From Chitinophagaceae bacterium (GTDB lineage Bacteria > Bacteroidota > Bacteroidia > Chitinophagales > Chitinophagaceae), in the NCBI GenBank assembly GCA_016702745.1, contig JADJDJ010000001.1, forward strand, positions 1,426,001 through 1,490,000: 64,000 nucleotides of DNA, in the 5' to 3' direction. The notes under the pieces are model-generated. The model searched no databases, was not told the origin of the DNA, and saw only the letters and a list, made by a program, of their open reading frames with translations. The position numbers and the translations under genes were made by a program. Positions 9,820 to 18,717 of the stretch are shown one piece after another; position 1 is the stretch's first letter; each line of letters starts with the position of its first letter.

Positions 9820-11082
9820 ATGAAAGTATTCAAATTCGGAGGAGCGTCGGTTAACAGCGTGGAGAGAATCCAGAACCTGGCGCGTATCCTGCAACCATAT
9901 AGCGGTGAAAAGATCATGGTGATTATATCGGCCATGGGAAAAACCACCAATGCCCTTGAAAAAGTAGCAGAAGCATTTTTTGCCGGAAAAAAAGAAGAAG
10001 CTTTAGGGTTATTTGAACAGGTGAAACAACAGCACCTGACCACGGCCAAATACCTGCTGGTGACCGGATACCTGGCCTGCGAAAGACAACTTCGCGATTT
10101 TTTTACAGAAGCAGAATGGCTGCTTCATGATCAACCCGTCAGGGAATATGATTATTACTACGATCAACTGGTAAGTACCGGTGAACTTTTTTCAACTGCT
10201 ATCGTCAGTGCCTTCCTCACAGAAACCGGAATCCCCAACCATTGGGTGGATGTAAGAGATATCTTCAGAACCGATGATGATTTCCGGGATGCCGAAATCG
10301 ACTGGGCATATACGTCAGCAAGTGTTAAGGAGGATATCATGCCCCTGTTTAATAATCACAATATTGTCCTGACCCAGGGTTTTATCGGATCCACTGATGA
10401 AAATGAAAGTACCACGCTGGGGCGCGAAGGGAGTGATTACTCAGCTGCTGTTTTTGCAAATATGCTGGATGCCGAAAGTCAGACCATCTGGAAGGATGTA
10501 GTGAGTGTAATGAATGCGGACCCCAAGCAATTCCCGGAGGCAGTCTCTGTTCCCGAACTGAATTATAATGAAGTGATTGAAATGGCTTATTATGGCGCCC
10601 AGATCATTCACCCGAAAACCATTAAGCCCCTGCAGAATAAAGACATACCCCTGCTGGTTAAAAGTTTTATAGATCCTGCCCTGCCAGGAACCGTGATTCA
10701 TAATAAAGCAGTCCCCCATCTCCCACCGATCATCGTACTCAAAGAACAACAGGTACTGCTGGAAATGCGGTCAAGGGATTTTTCATTTATCGGCGAACAT
10801 CTCGTAGGGCAATTGTATCATCTTTTCGAAAAATGGCATCTCAAACCTAACCTGACACAGAACGGAGCGATCAGTTTTCTTTGTGTGCTTGATGATAAAC
10901 AGGAAAAGATAGGTAAGCTCGCACAGGATGCCGCTCAATTGGCCGATGTGCAGATAAAAAGAGACTTATCACTTCTCACCATCCGGCATTATGACCAGCC
11001 GGTACTGGAGCAACTGACAAAAGGAAAACAAATCTTGCTCCGGCAACAAACCCCTGAAACCATCCAGTTATTATTAGCATGA
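9820..11082 (+). CDS. lysC: Aspartate kinase
   Basis: A 420-residue protein from ATG 9820; the frame is open further upstream but the catalytic domain begins at once with MKVFKFGGASVNSVERI. The amino-acid kinase fold motifs are visible: KFGGAS (phosphate loop), TQGFIGSTDENESTTLGREGSD (aspartate and ATP site) and the MAYYGAQIIHPKTIKPL block. A C-terminal regulatory region of about 130 residues follows, presumably diverged ACT domains, so feedback control by lysine or threonine is possible. The enzyme phosphorylates aspartate as the first step to lysine, threonine and methionine. No homoserine dehydrogenase domain is fused to it. It is transcribed divergently from fbp. Confidence 0.92.
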   Translation: MKVFKFGGASVNSVERIQNLARILQPYSGEKIMVIISAMGKTTNALEKVAEAFFAGKKEEALGLFEQVKQQHLTTAKYLLVTGYLACERQLRDFFTEAEWLLHDQPVREYDYYYDQLVSTGELFSTAIVSAFLTETGIPNHWVDVRDIFRTDDDFRDAEIDWAYTSASVKEDIMPLFNNHNIVLTQGFIGSTDENESTTLGREGSDYSAAVFANMLDAESQTIWKDVVSVMNADPKQFPEAVSVPELNYNEVIEMAYYGAQIIHPKTIKPLQNKDIPLLVKSFIDPALPGTVIHNKAVPHLPPIIVLKEQQVLLEMRSRDFSFIGEHLVGQLYHLFEKWHLKPNLTQNGAISFLCVLDDKQEKIGKLAQDAAQLADVQIKRDLSLLTIRHYDQPVLEQLTKGKQILLRQQTPETIQLLLA

Positions 11083-11190
11083 GGGATCGGATTCCTGTTT
11101 TCCGGAAATGTTGACCGGCGCTACAAATACCGGACAGTCAGTAACTGTTTTGTAACTTAGAAGTATCATGCATCCAGCCTGGAAACAAAA

Positions 11191-13209
11191 ATGGTCCGGA
11201 AAATGAAACAGCTGCTCCTGTTGGTTTTGTTCAGCGCCACGCTGAAAGCCGGGGGGCAATCGGCCTGTACATTACCCGGGCAAACACCTGAATCAGCCAT
11301 CCTGGTTTGCGGATCCGTTTCTCTTTTTGCCACCACTCCGATTTTTTGCGGTATCAAACCCATTCCTCCTCCCTGCGGTGATGGGTTTCCCTATCGTGAC
11401 CAGAATCCTAATTTTTTCCGCATGGCCTGTTATACCAGTGGCACCCTTGGATTCACCATAATGCCCGCTAATCCCATTGGGGATTTTAACTGGCAGCTAT
11501 TTGATATCACGGCCACCAATCCTGTAGATATTTTCACTAACCCTGCCTTGCTCGTGGCCTGTAACTGGTCGGCTGATTTGGGAGAAACCGGTGCTTCTTC
11601 ATTGGGAACCGATCTGGTCGTTTGTTCCGGTCTCCAACCCCTGTTCAGTAAGATGCCGGATATTATTCAGGGCCACACTTATCTGCTGATGATTTGCAAT
11701 CAAACCCCGGTAGCAGAAGGTTATGAACTTAATTTTTCAGGTGGTACGGCCGTGATCACTGAACCTGCATTGCCCAGAATGTTACAGGCCAGACCAGATT
11801 GCCGGGGTACGGAAATACTGGTACGAATGAATAAAAAGATCAATTGTGCTACTGTTGCTGCAGATGGTTCAGAATTTATACTGAGTGGCGGTGCAATTAT
11901 CACAAGTGCTTACACACTGGGTTGTGATGCGGTAGCTGGTTCGGATTCTGTCTTTCTCCGCCTTGACCGTCCGATCAGCAATGGATCCTATACCCTTTCT
12001 ATTCAAACCGGAACCGATGGCAATACGATCACAGATATCTGTGGCAGTGATATTGCCGTGGGAGAATCCATTGCATTGAATGTATCAGCACTTCAACCTG
12101 CAACAGTTATAGATGTCAGTAAAACCGGCTGTGCCCCGCAATGGATTGATATCCGTTTCAACCGCCCGATCAGTTGTGCGAGTCTGGCAGGAGATGGCAG
12201 TGATTTTGTGATCACTGGCCCGCAGACAGTGCAGGCGAGAATAGCAGCTTCTACTTTTTCTGGTTGCAGTTCCGGGTTAAGCAGTCTCATAAGACTTGAA
12301 ATAGTATCCCCCTGGAATACCGGTGGTAATTACCAGGTATCAATTGTAAGTGGCAACGATGGGAATACGATTTTGGATGAATGCGGTATCGTTACGCCTT
12401 CTGGTCCGGCTGGTAGTTTCAGCATCACCAATCCCATCTCTGCGCAGTTCATTTATACGGTTCCCCCTTCCTGCAATGCCACTACGATCCAATTTTCGCA
12501 CAATGGCAATGGTGGTGCCAGCTCCTGGCAATGGGATTTTGGAGCAAGTGGAAGTTCAACGCAGCAAAATCCTGTTTATACATTTCCGGCCACCGGGAAA
12601 CAAACGGTCCGGCTGATTACCACGAACGGATCATGTATTGATACGGCTACGCAGGACATTATTATCAATGGTATGATGAAATCGCAGTTCCTGGCTCCCG
12701 CTGTGGTATGTCCGGGTGATACTGTACATCTCGAGAACCGAAGTACCGGAAATGCGGATCAATGGAGATGGGAATTTGGAAATGGTCAATTCAGTACAGA
12801 TAAAGACCCGGCAGTTTACCGTTATGCCCCATTGGGCCGGGAACAGTTATACACGGTAAGCCTGATCAGCAGTAATACCCAATTGGGATGTTCTGATACC
12901 AGTAGACGGGTGATCAGGGTATTGGCCCATTGTTATATTGCCGTTCCTTCTGCGTTTACACCAAATGCGGATGGCAAGAATGATTATCTCTATCCCTTGA
13001 ATGCGCTCAAGGCGGATCAACTGGAGTTCAGGGTTTATAACCGAATGGGGCAAATTCTTTTTTCAGGAAGGGACTGGACCCAGAAGTGGGATGGGCGTGT
13101 CAATGGACTGGAACAACCAACAGGTATTTATGCCTGGACTCTTACCTATATTGATAAAGAGACGAAGCAAAGAATTTTTCAGAAGGGAACCAGTTTGCTG
13201 ATCCGCTGA
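11191..13209 (+). CDS. Surface protein with PKD domains and type B T9SS sorting domain
   Basis: 672 residues with an N-terminal signal peptide (LLLLVLFSATLKAGGQS). Residues about 30-190 form a Cys-rich secreted domain. Two repeated beta units follow, each with a G(D/N)DGNTI..CG motif, and two PKD-like units (WQWDFGASG.., WRWEFGNGQF..). The C-terminal about 90 residues are the gliding-motility-associated type B sorting domain (VPSAFTPNADGKNDYL.. FRVYNRMGQILF.. GIYAWTLTYIDKETK). It is expected to be exported by the type IX system and attached to or released from the cell surface. The ligand is unknown. The stop abuts the convergent L,D-transpeptidase gene with no gap. Confidence 0.85.
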   Translation: MVRKMKQLLLLVLFSATLKAGGQSACTLPGQTPESAILVCGSVSLFATTPIFCGIKPIPPPCGDGFPYRDQNPNFFRMACYTSGTLGFTIMPANPIGDFNWQLFDITATNPVDIFTNPALLVACNWSADLGETGASSLGTDLVVCSGLQPLFSKMPDIIQGHTYLLMICNQTPVAEGYELNFSGGTAVITEPALPRMLQARPDCRGTEILVRMNKKINCATVAADGSEFILSGGAIITSAYTLGCDAVAGSDSVFLRLDRPISNGSYTLSIQTGTDGNTITDICGSDIAVGESIALNVSALQPATVIDVSKTGCAPQWIDIRFNRPISCASLAGDGSDFVITGPQTVQARIAASTFSGCSSGLSSLIRLEIVSPWNTGGNYQVSIVSGNDGNTILDECGIVTPSGPAGSFSITNPISAQFIYTVPPSCNATTIQFSHNGNGGASSWQWDFGASGSSTQQNPVYTFPATGKQTVRLITTNGSCIDTATQDIIINGMMKSQFLAPAVVCPGDTVHLENRSTGNADQWRWEFGNGQFSTDKDPAVYRYAPLGREQLYTVSLISSNTQLGCSDTSRRVIRVLAHCYIAVPSAFTPNADGKNDYLYPLNALKADQLEFRVYNRMGQILFSGRDWTQKWDGRVNGLEQPTGIYAWTLTYIDKETKQRIFQKGTSLLIR

Positions 13210-14400
13210 TTACTCCGCAGCACCCAGTACAACGGTTTGCACCATTTTTTTGGCAACGGGTTTATCATGAAGTAAAGCGGGTTTCCAGGTACCCATTTTC
13301 TCCAGGCGGCTAATGAGGATATCGTGTAATTCTTCCCCGTTCTTTACTCCTTTAGTGACTTTAAAATTCACAGGTACCCCATCTTTATCTACGATGAATT
13401 CAACCTGAATATAGGCTCGCTTTACTCCTTCGGGAAGTTGGCTGGTTAATTCTTTTCCCAGTTCATCCAGGTATTTCATGAGGGCATCACCCCCTCCCGG
13501 GTATTGTGGCCATTGGTGAACGGCATCAGCGAGACTGGTAATATTTCTTGTGAGGTGTTGTACCGGTTGTCTTTTAGGTTTTTCCTCTGCTACCAGTTTC
13601 ACTTTTTTGGGAGGTACATCATTGATAATGTATTCGCCTTTTTCGCCGACCATGACCACCGGCAATTGTTTGTATTTTTCAAAATAATCATAGGCATCTT
13701 CCATCCGCTCTGCAAACTTTTTTAGTCCCTGGTCATCCTTAGTCAGTCCATCAAGATATTTTACACTTTTTTCCACATTAAACCGAACGGGAAAAATATG
13801 GACGGGAATAAAATCCTGTCCCTGGTCCTTGGCATGAGCGGCAATGATATACAATTCATCAATCTGTTCATCCCGGATGGGGATGCAACCGACGGTGACA
13901 CAACTGCCATGAATATAAATTTCGCTGCCCGGACGGAGGGAATCACTCAGTATTTTATCTGAAGCGTTGGGATAATTTAATCCGAGGGAGAGATAGTAAT
14001 TGCTCTTGGGATTAAATACGTTGATATAATAAAAGCCTTCGGGTACCTGGTAATCGCCCTCCATTCTTTTGGGGCCGAGTGTACCGGCCAGGGCACAAAC
14101 CCGGTAGGTCTTGAATAATTTGAAAGGTTCCTGCACCTGGTTTTTTACCCATACTTCCAGCTGACTGTCATACTTGAAGGAACGGATATAAATGTATTTG
14201 GCAGGCCATACCAGTTTTTTAGCTTCAAATTGCTTTTGAAGGGTATCTTCCTTTTTTTCAAGTGCCTCACTGGGGCGGGGAAAGGTTTTCTGGTAATCAA
14301 TAAAAGAATAGGAATTACTACCGCTTTTGGAAGCAAATGGTTGCCCCATTGCACCGGTAAAAACCGCTACACAGGAAATGGATGTAATGAGTTTCTTCAT
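13210..14400 (-). CDS. L,D-transpeptidase (YkuD) fused to a TonB-C-like domain
   Basis: 396 residues with a signal peptide (MKKLITSISCVAVFTGAMGQ). Residues about 65-205 form a YkuD domain with the catalytic IHGSCVTVGCIPI, the Cys nucleophile being in the VGC element. A linker of about 90 residues (KPKRQPVQHLTRN) leads to a C-terminal domain starting QWPQYPGGGDALMKYL and ending WKPALLHDKPVAKKM, the pattern of the TonB C-terminal domain of Bacteroidota. YkuD enzymes make 3-3 crosslinks or attach proteins to peptidoglycan. The TonB-C-like part may bind an outer-membrane or wall partner. There is no N-terminal membrane anchor as in real TonB. Confidence 0.8.
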   Translation of the reverse strand: MKKLITSISCVAVFTGAMGQPFASKSGSNSYSFIDYQKTFPRPSEALEKKEDTLQKQFEAKKLVWPAKYIYIRSFKYDSQLEVWVKNQVQEPFKLFKTYRVCALAGTLGPKRMEGDYQVPEGFYYINVFNPKSNYYLSLGLNYPNASDKILSDSLRPGSEIYIHGSCVTVGCIPIRDEQIDELYIIAAHAKDQGQDFIPVHIFPVRFNVEKSVKYLDGLTKDDQGLKKFAERMEDAYDYFEKYKQLPVVMVGEKGEYIINDVPPKKVKLVAEEKPKRQPVQHLTRNITSLADAVHQWPQYPGGGDALMKYLDELGKELTSQLPEGVKRAYIQVEFIVDKDGVPVNFKVTKGVKNGEELHDILISRLEKMGTWKPALLHDKPVAKKMVQTVVLGAAE

Positions 14401-14469
14401 CTTAATCAGTTTAGGATGAACGACGGGTGGCGGATTTTAGTGTGGTGATGATAATAAACTAATGGTAAA

Positions 14470-14627
14470 TATATTGAGATATTGGGAGATTGAGGTATTG
14501 AGATATTAAGATATTAAGATATTAGGATATTAGGATATTGAGGTATTGGGGCTTCGCTATGTCAGAATTTCACTACAGGCCGAAAATTGTTAATATCCCA
14601 ATAATAAAATATCCTAATATCCTCTCT
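14470..14627. repeat. Low-complexity GATATT repeats with a 16-bp inverted repeat
   Basis: The gap holds about nine degenerate copies of a 9-10 base unit (gatattagg / gatattgag). AGGATATTAGGATATT at 14524-14539 is matched exactly in reverse complement by 14608-14623, enclosing a 68-base loop. It lies between the L,D-transpeptidase promoter region and the end of HPPD. Similar units occur at 18577-18600 and 30070-30130. Confidence 0.75.
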
Positions 14628-14628
14628 T

Positions 14629-15759
14629 CTACAAATTCCCCCTCGCATCCTGTTCTCTTTCCAATGCCTCAAAAAGGGCTTTGAAATTTCCTTTGCCAAA
14701 GCTTTTGGCCCCTTTGCGTTGGATGATTTCGAAGAATAAGGTGGGCCGGTCCTCTACCGGTTTGGAAAAAAGCTGGAGCAGGTAGCCTTCATCATCCCGG
14801 TCAACCAGGATTCCGAGTTCCTTCAGCGGTTCCAGGTCTTCATCAATTTTTCCTACCCGGTCTAAGAGGTCGTCGTAATACGTATTGGGCACGCGAAGGA
14901 ATTCCACTCCCCTGTCTTTTAACTGGGTGACTGTTTTTACAATATCATTTGTAGCCAGGGCTACGTGCTGACATCCTTCACCGTCATAAAAATCGAGGTA
15001 TTCTTCTACCTGGCTTTTCTTTTTGCCTTCTGCGGGTTCATTGATGGGAAATTTTACAAACCCATTTCCGTTACTCATCACTTTACTCATCAGGGCAGAA
15101 TACTCGGTGGAAATATCATTATCATCAAAACTCAGGATATTGCGGAAGCCCATGACATCTTCATAGAATTTCACCCAGGGATTCATCTGGTTCCAGCCTA
15201 CATTTCCCACGCAATGATCCACATAGAGCAGTCCGGTTTCGGTGGGATTATATTCGGATTTCCATTCCCTGAAACCGGGCATAAAGGCTCCCTGATAATT
15301 TCTTCTTTCTACAAAAACATGCACGGTATCACCATAAGTATGGATACCACTCAGCACAACTTCCCCCTGGTTGTGTTTCAATACGGTGGGTTCCATATAG
15401 GCCCGGGCTCCTCTTTTGGTGGTTTCGTCAAAGGCGCTTTGGGCATCTTCTACTTTCAGGGCCAGGACTTTCACCCCATCCCCATGTTTGTAAATATGAT
15501 CAGCGATGGGGTTGCCGCTGCGTATCGGGGTAGTCAGTACAAAAATGAGTTTGTTTTGACGGATTGCATAGCTGACGCGGTCCTTGATCCCGGTCTCCGG
15601 ACCGGCATAAGCCAGGCTCTGAAAACCGAAAGCGGTTTTATAAAAATGGGCTGCCTGTTTGGCATTACCGACATAAAATTCCACATAATCGGTTCCCTGC
15701 AGCGGAAGAAAATCTGTATTGATTGTTGATGATGGATGGGTTGTTGTTGCTGTCGCCAT
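14629..15759 (-). CDS. hppD: 4-hydroxyphenylpyruvate dioxygenase
   Basis: 376 residues from the ATG at 15759 (MATATTTHPSS); an upstream in-frame ATG at 15819 is less likely. The two glyoxalase-fold halves carry the iron ligands: His in VDHCVGNV, His in GCQHVALATND and Glu in LFFEIIQRKG. The signature C-terminal gate helix GKGNFKALFEALEREQ is present. This cytosolic Fe(II) enzyme converts 4-hydroxyphenylpyruvate to homogentisate in tyrosine breakdown. No homogentisate dioxygenase gene lies nearby. A -7 promoter element is found about 155 bases upstream. Confidence 0.95.
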   Translation of the reverse strand: MATATTTHPSSTINTDFLPLQGTDYVEFYVGNAKQAAHFYKTAFGFQSLAYAGPETGIKDRVSYAIRQNKLIFVLTTPIRSGNPIADHIYKHGDGVKVLALKVEDAQSAFDETTKRGARAYMEPTVLKHNQGEVVLSGIHTYGDTVHVFVERRNYQGAFMPGFREWKSEYNPTETGLLYVDHCVGNVGWNQMNPWVKFYEDVMGFRNILSFDDNDISTEYSALMSKVMSNGNGFVKFPINEPAEGKKKSQVEEYLDFYDGEGCQHVALATNDIVKTVTQLKDRGVEFLRVPNTYYDDLLDRVGKIDEDLEPLKELGILVDRDDEGYLLQLFSKPVEDRPTLFFEIIQRKGAKSFGKGNFKALFEALEREQDARGNL

Positions 15760-15912
15760 GATTTTGAGATTTAAATAATTAGAAAAAGGCATCCTGTTGC
15801 CTGAAAGGGTCTTCAGCATTAAGCGTGGTCCATAGCCAATGTCACCATCAGCAGACTGAACTGGCTGCGTTGGTCACTGAATCTTTTCTGTGGATAATCG
15901 GGGCGCATATTA

Positions 15913-15920
15913 CAAAGGTA
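15913..15920 (-). promoter_or_regulatory. Bacteroidota -7 promoter element upstream of hppD
   Basis: On the minus strand this reads TACCTTTG, a match to TAnnTTTG. It would leave a leader of roughly 145 bases before the hppD start at 15759, longer than for the other elements noted here. Confidence 0.35.
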
Positions 15921-15968
15921 AATAGTTCCTTTTAGAGCGGATGGAAACAACACTCAATTTACTATTTT

Positions 15969-16186
15969 TTGAGTGAACCCAAAACCAATCACCGTGCTGC
16001 CTTTTATTACGCACAGGCCTTTTATACCATCACCATCATGTTGCAGGCGATTTGTGTGATTCATTGTGTCCGATCCGGGACACAGCAAAACCTAATCTAC
16101 CTGATTATTTTTTACCGCTGATCGGCAGCCTGGTTTATCAAGAGAGGCATAAGGCCCTTAATCGCATGCTTCTCATCCCTGTTTGA
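15969..16186 (+). CDS. Possible small membrane protein (frameshifted)
   Basis: From TTG 15969 (or ATG 16038) a frame reads YYAQAFYTITIMLQAICVIHC and stops at 16121. Adding one T to the T6 run at 16108-16113 lets it continue as LIYLIIFLPLIGSLVYQ to the stop at 16184-16186. The result would be about 72 residues with two hydrophobic helices and an IFLPLIGSLVY segment common in small Bacteroidota membrane proteins. No family is assigned. The evidence is weak, but the repair follows the same rule as the clear frameshifts in this window. Confidence 0.3.
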
Positions 16187-16191
16187 ATGAT

Positions 16192-16199
16192 TATCTTTG
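16192..16199 (+). promoter_or_regulatory. Bacteroidota -7 promoter element for purK
   Basis: TATCTTTG matches TAnnTTTG and lies 6 bases before ATG 16205. This favours 16205 over the in-frame ATG at 16187 as the purK start and implies a nearly leaderless transcript. Confidence 0.4.
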
Positions 16200-16204
16200 C
16201 CCGC

Positions 16205-17344
16205 ATGCAAAAAACTTCATCTGTTCCCAAAATCGGTATCCTCGGTGGAGGTCAGCTCGGCAGAATGCTTTTACAGGCCGCCGCCAATTACCCGGTTGAC
16301 TCTTATGTACTCGAAAATGATCCGGAATGTCCGGCCGCCCATCTCTGCCATCATTTTACGCTGGGTGATATCCGCGATTTTGATACGGTTTATGCATTTG
16401 GAAAAGGATTGGATGCCATTACCATTGAAATTGAAAATGTAAATGTAGAAGCGCTGGCTCAACTGGAGCGGGAAGGCGTCAGGGTTTTCCCGAAACCGGC
16501 TGTCTTAGAAACCATCAAAAATAAAATAAAGCAAAAGGAATATTACCGGCAACACCAGATCCCTACAGCTGATTTCATCATTACCCATGACCTGGCTGGC
16601 TTAAAAGAAAAGGCCGGATTTTTGCCAGCCGTGCATAAAATCGGCGAAGGCGGATATGATGGGCGGGGTGTGCAATTACTTCGATCCGGAGAAGATCTCA
16701 GTAAAGGATTTGATGTTCCCTCTGTGCTGGAAAAAATGGTTTCCATTAAAAAGGAAATAGCGCAAATGGTGGCGGTGAATGAGAAAGGAGAAACGGCATT
16801 ATATCCACCCGTTGAAATGCTTTTCGATCCCCGTTTAAACTTGCTGGACTATCAGCTATGTCCGGCCGGCCTGGATGAAAAAACCCTTTGGAAAGTGGAA
16901 GCCATTGCCCTTTCTGTAGCCCGAAATTTTAAATCGCCCGGTCTTTTTGCTGTGGAGATGTTTGTAGATACGGCTAATGAAGTACTGGTGAATGAAACGG
17001 CTCCGCGTGTTCATAACAGCGGCCATCATACCATCGAAGCCCATTACAGTTCGCAGTTCGATATGCTTTGGCGGATCATGCTGGGCTATCCACTTGGAAA
17101 TACGGATGCCATCCTTCCTTCCATCATGGTCAATATTATCGGAGCAGAGGGTTTTAGCGGCGATGTAAAATATGAAGGACTGGAAGATGTGTTGAAAATT
17201 GACAATGCTTTTGTACATCTCTATGGAAAAAAGCAAACCAAACCTGGCCGGAAAATGGGCCATGTGACCATCCTGAGCAAGGAAAAGCAGGATTTATTAT
17301 TTCAGTCGAACAAGGTAAAGCATACCCTTATTGCCCGGACCTGA
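16205..17344 (+). CDS. purK: 5-(carboxyamino)imidazole ribonucleotide synthase
   Basis: 379 residues, intact. This ATP-grasp enzyme opens with the dinucleotide-like KIGILGGGQLGRMLLQAA, then the Lys/ATP region HKIGEGGYDGRGVQLL, and the catalytic block NETAPRVHNSGHHTIEA. It carboxylates AIR with ATP and bicarbonate to N5-CAIR in purine synthesis, handing the product to PurE. The partner purE is at 23285, unusually separated by an RND efflux operon. The start at 16205 follows from the -7 element just upstream. Confidence 0.95.
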   Translation: MQKTSSVPKIGILGGGQLGRMLLQAAANYPVDSYVLENDPECPAAHLCHHFTLGDIRDFDTVYAFGKGLDAITIEIENVNVEALAQLEREGVRVFPKPAVLETIKNKIKQKEYYRQHQIPTADFIITHDLAGLKEKAGFLPAVHKIGEGGYDGRGVQLLRSGEDLSKGFDVPSVLEKMVSIKKEIAQMVAVNEKGETALYPPVEMLFDPRLNLLDYQLCPAGLDEKTLWKVEAIALSVARNFKSPGLFAVEMFVDTANEVLVNETAPRVHNSGHHTIEAHYSSQFDMLWRIMLGYPLGNTDAILPSIMVNIIGAEGFSGDVKYEGLEDVLKIDNAFVHLYGKKQTKPGRKMGHVTILSKEKQDLLFQSNKVKHTLIART

Positions 17345-17483
17345 ATCGCCATTTATCCCAGCCCTGTGCCGCTGATACTTCTTTGAAAATCAGTGCAGGA
17401 ACCGTTTTACTTCTGCGTCTAAAGCCTTGGACTGAATCCATTATCTTTATCCCTGAATTTTTACCGCAACCCATTCATATTTT

Positions 17484-18545
17484 ATGAGACTATTTTTTTT
17501 CGCAGTTGCCCTTTGTTCCCTCTCACTGGTTTCCTGCGGGGGCAAAAAAAATAAGATTGAAGCTCCAAAGAGCGGTGGAGGTGGAGGTGCGGCCAAGGCC
17601 CCCCCTTCAAAAGTTGATGGCTATATCGTAAGACTGGAATCCTTCCAATCCACTATTGAGATGCCCGGCAGCATCGTGGCCAATGAGGTCACAGAAATCC
17701 ATCCCGAAGTATCAGGCCGTATTGTTCAACTGAACCTGGTGGAAGGCCGGTATGTCAGCAAAGGCGCCGTTCTTGCCAAATTGTATGATGGCGACCTTCA
17801 GGCCCAGTTAAGAAAAGTGCAGGTGCAACTGGCCCTGGCCAAAAAAACGGAAGAAAGACAGGCACAATTATTAAAAATTCAGGGGATCAGTCAGCAGGAT
17901 TATGATATCAGTCTGCTGCAGGTGAATAATCTTAATGCAGACATTGGCATCCTTCAAACCAGTATTGCCAAAACGGTTGTAAGAGCTCCCTTTAGCGGAA
18001 AAATCGGATTGAATAAAGTAAGTCCGGGTGCCTATGTAAGTCCGGCTTCTGTACTGGCCACGATCAGTCAGACTGATCAGTTAAAACTCGACTTTACTGT
18101 TCCTGAAAAATATTCCGGCAAAATCAAGATCGGACAATTGGTCACTTTTACCATTGAAGGAGCTAAAAAAGAATTTGGGGCTAAGGTAGTGGCCACTGAA
18201 TCCAATGTAATGGAAACAACCCGAACCTTATTGGTACGGGCAGCAGTGATTGGAAAAGATGAGGCACTGATGCCTGGTGCATTTGCTAAAGTGCTGCTCA
18301 GTTTTGATCCGGATCCCAACACGATCCTGGTACCAACCCAGGCCATTCTGCCACAGGCCCGTGGGAAAAAAGTAATTCTGTTTAAAGGCGGAACAGCCGT
18401 ATTTGCTGATGTGGTTACCGGTGAAAGAGATTCGGCCAGGGTACAGATCACACATGGTTTAAAAGACGGCGATACTGTTGTTGTTACAGGCTTATTAAGT
18501 GTGAGGCCTGAAGGGAAACTGACGATCGGGAGGATTGTGAATTAG
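17484..18545 (+). CDS. RND efflux periplasmic adaptor subunit (lipoprotein)
   Basis: 353 residues with a lipoprotein signal (lipobox VSCG, Cys about 18) and a Gly-rich linker. The membrane-fusion domains follow in order: barrel-sandwich/lipoyl (IHPEVSGRIVQLNLVEGRYVS), alpha hairpin (residues about 110-155), second lipoyl half (VVRAPFSGKIGLNKVSPGAYVS), beta-barrel (TVPEKYSGKIKIG) and the membrane-proximal domain (VPTQAILPQARGKKV). It links the inner-membrane pump encoded next to the TolC protein. Substrates are unknown, possibly drugs, dyes or bile-like detergents. Confidence 0.92.
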   Translation: MRLFFFAVALCSLSLVSCGGKKNKIEAPKSGGGGGAAKAPPSKVDGYIVRLESFQSTIEMPGSIVANEVTEIHPEVSGRIVQLNLVEGRYVSKGAVLAKLYDGDLQAQLRKVQVQLALAKKTEERQAQLLKIQGISQQDYDISLLQVNNLNADIGILQTSIAKTVVRAPFSGKIGLNKVSPGAYVSPASVLATISQTDQLKLDFTVPEKYSGKIKIGQLVTFTIEGAKKEFGAKVVATESNVMETTRTLLVRAAVIGKDEALMPGAFAKVLLSFDPDPNTILVPTQAILPQARGKKVILFKGGTAVFADVVTGERDSARVQITHGLKDGDTVVVTGLLSVRPEGKLTIGRIVN

Positions 18546-18546
18546 C

Positions 18547-18627
18547 CTTGCCCGCCGTAGCCTTGGCGAAGGCGGGTATTTGGATATTAAGATATTGCTT
18601 GCCCGCCGTAGCCCTAGCGAAGGCGGG
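18547..18627. repeat. Two 30-bp copies of the GCCCGCC..GGCGGG palindromic repeat
   Basis: Copies lie at 18547-18576 and 18598-18627. They share 28 of 30 bases and differ at two central positions. Each begins CTTGCCCGCCGTAGCC and ends GCGAAGGCGGG, so CCCGCC and GGCGGG can pair as a hairpin. Read on the minus strand they would encode PAFAKATAGK, a peptide often seen in false open frames in Bacteroidota. They lie inside the efflux operon between the adaptor and pump genes, where a hairpin could set subunit ratios. Confidence 0.75.
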
Positions 18628-18717
18628 GGATATTAAATATTTGGATTTCCGACCTGCCTGCGTAAAGCAGGAATTTATGTGGAGGATAATCATAACCTAA
18701 GGAGACGTATTTTAACA

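Noticed and set aside
14965..15729. Long open frame (254 codons) on the plus strand
   Set aside because: It lies antisense inside hppD, whose minus-strand product has all iron ligands and family blocks; the plus-strand translation has no recognisable features.
18484..18693. Minus-strand open frame with two PAFA(K/R)ATAGK segments
   Set aside because: It is the reverse reading of the two palindromic repeats and the end of the adaptor gene, a well-known artefact in Bacteroidota.
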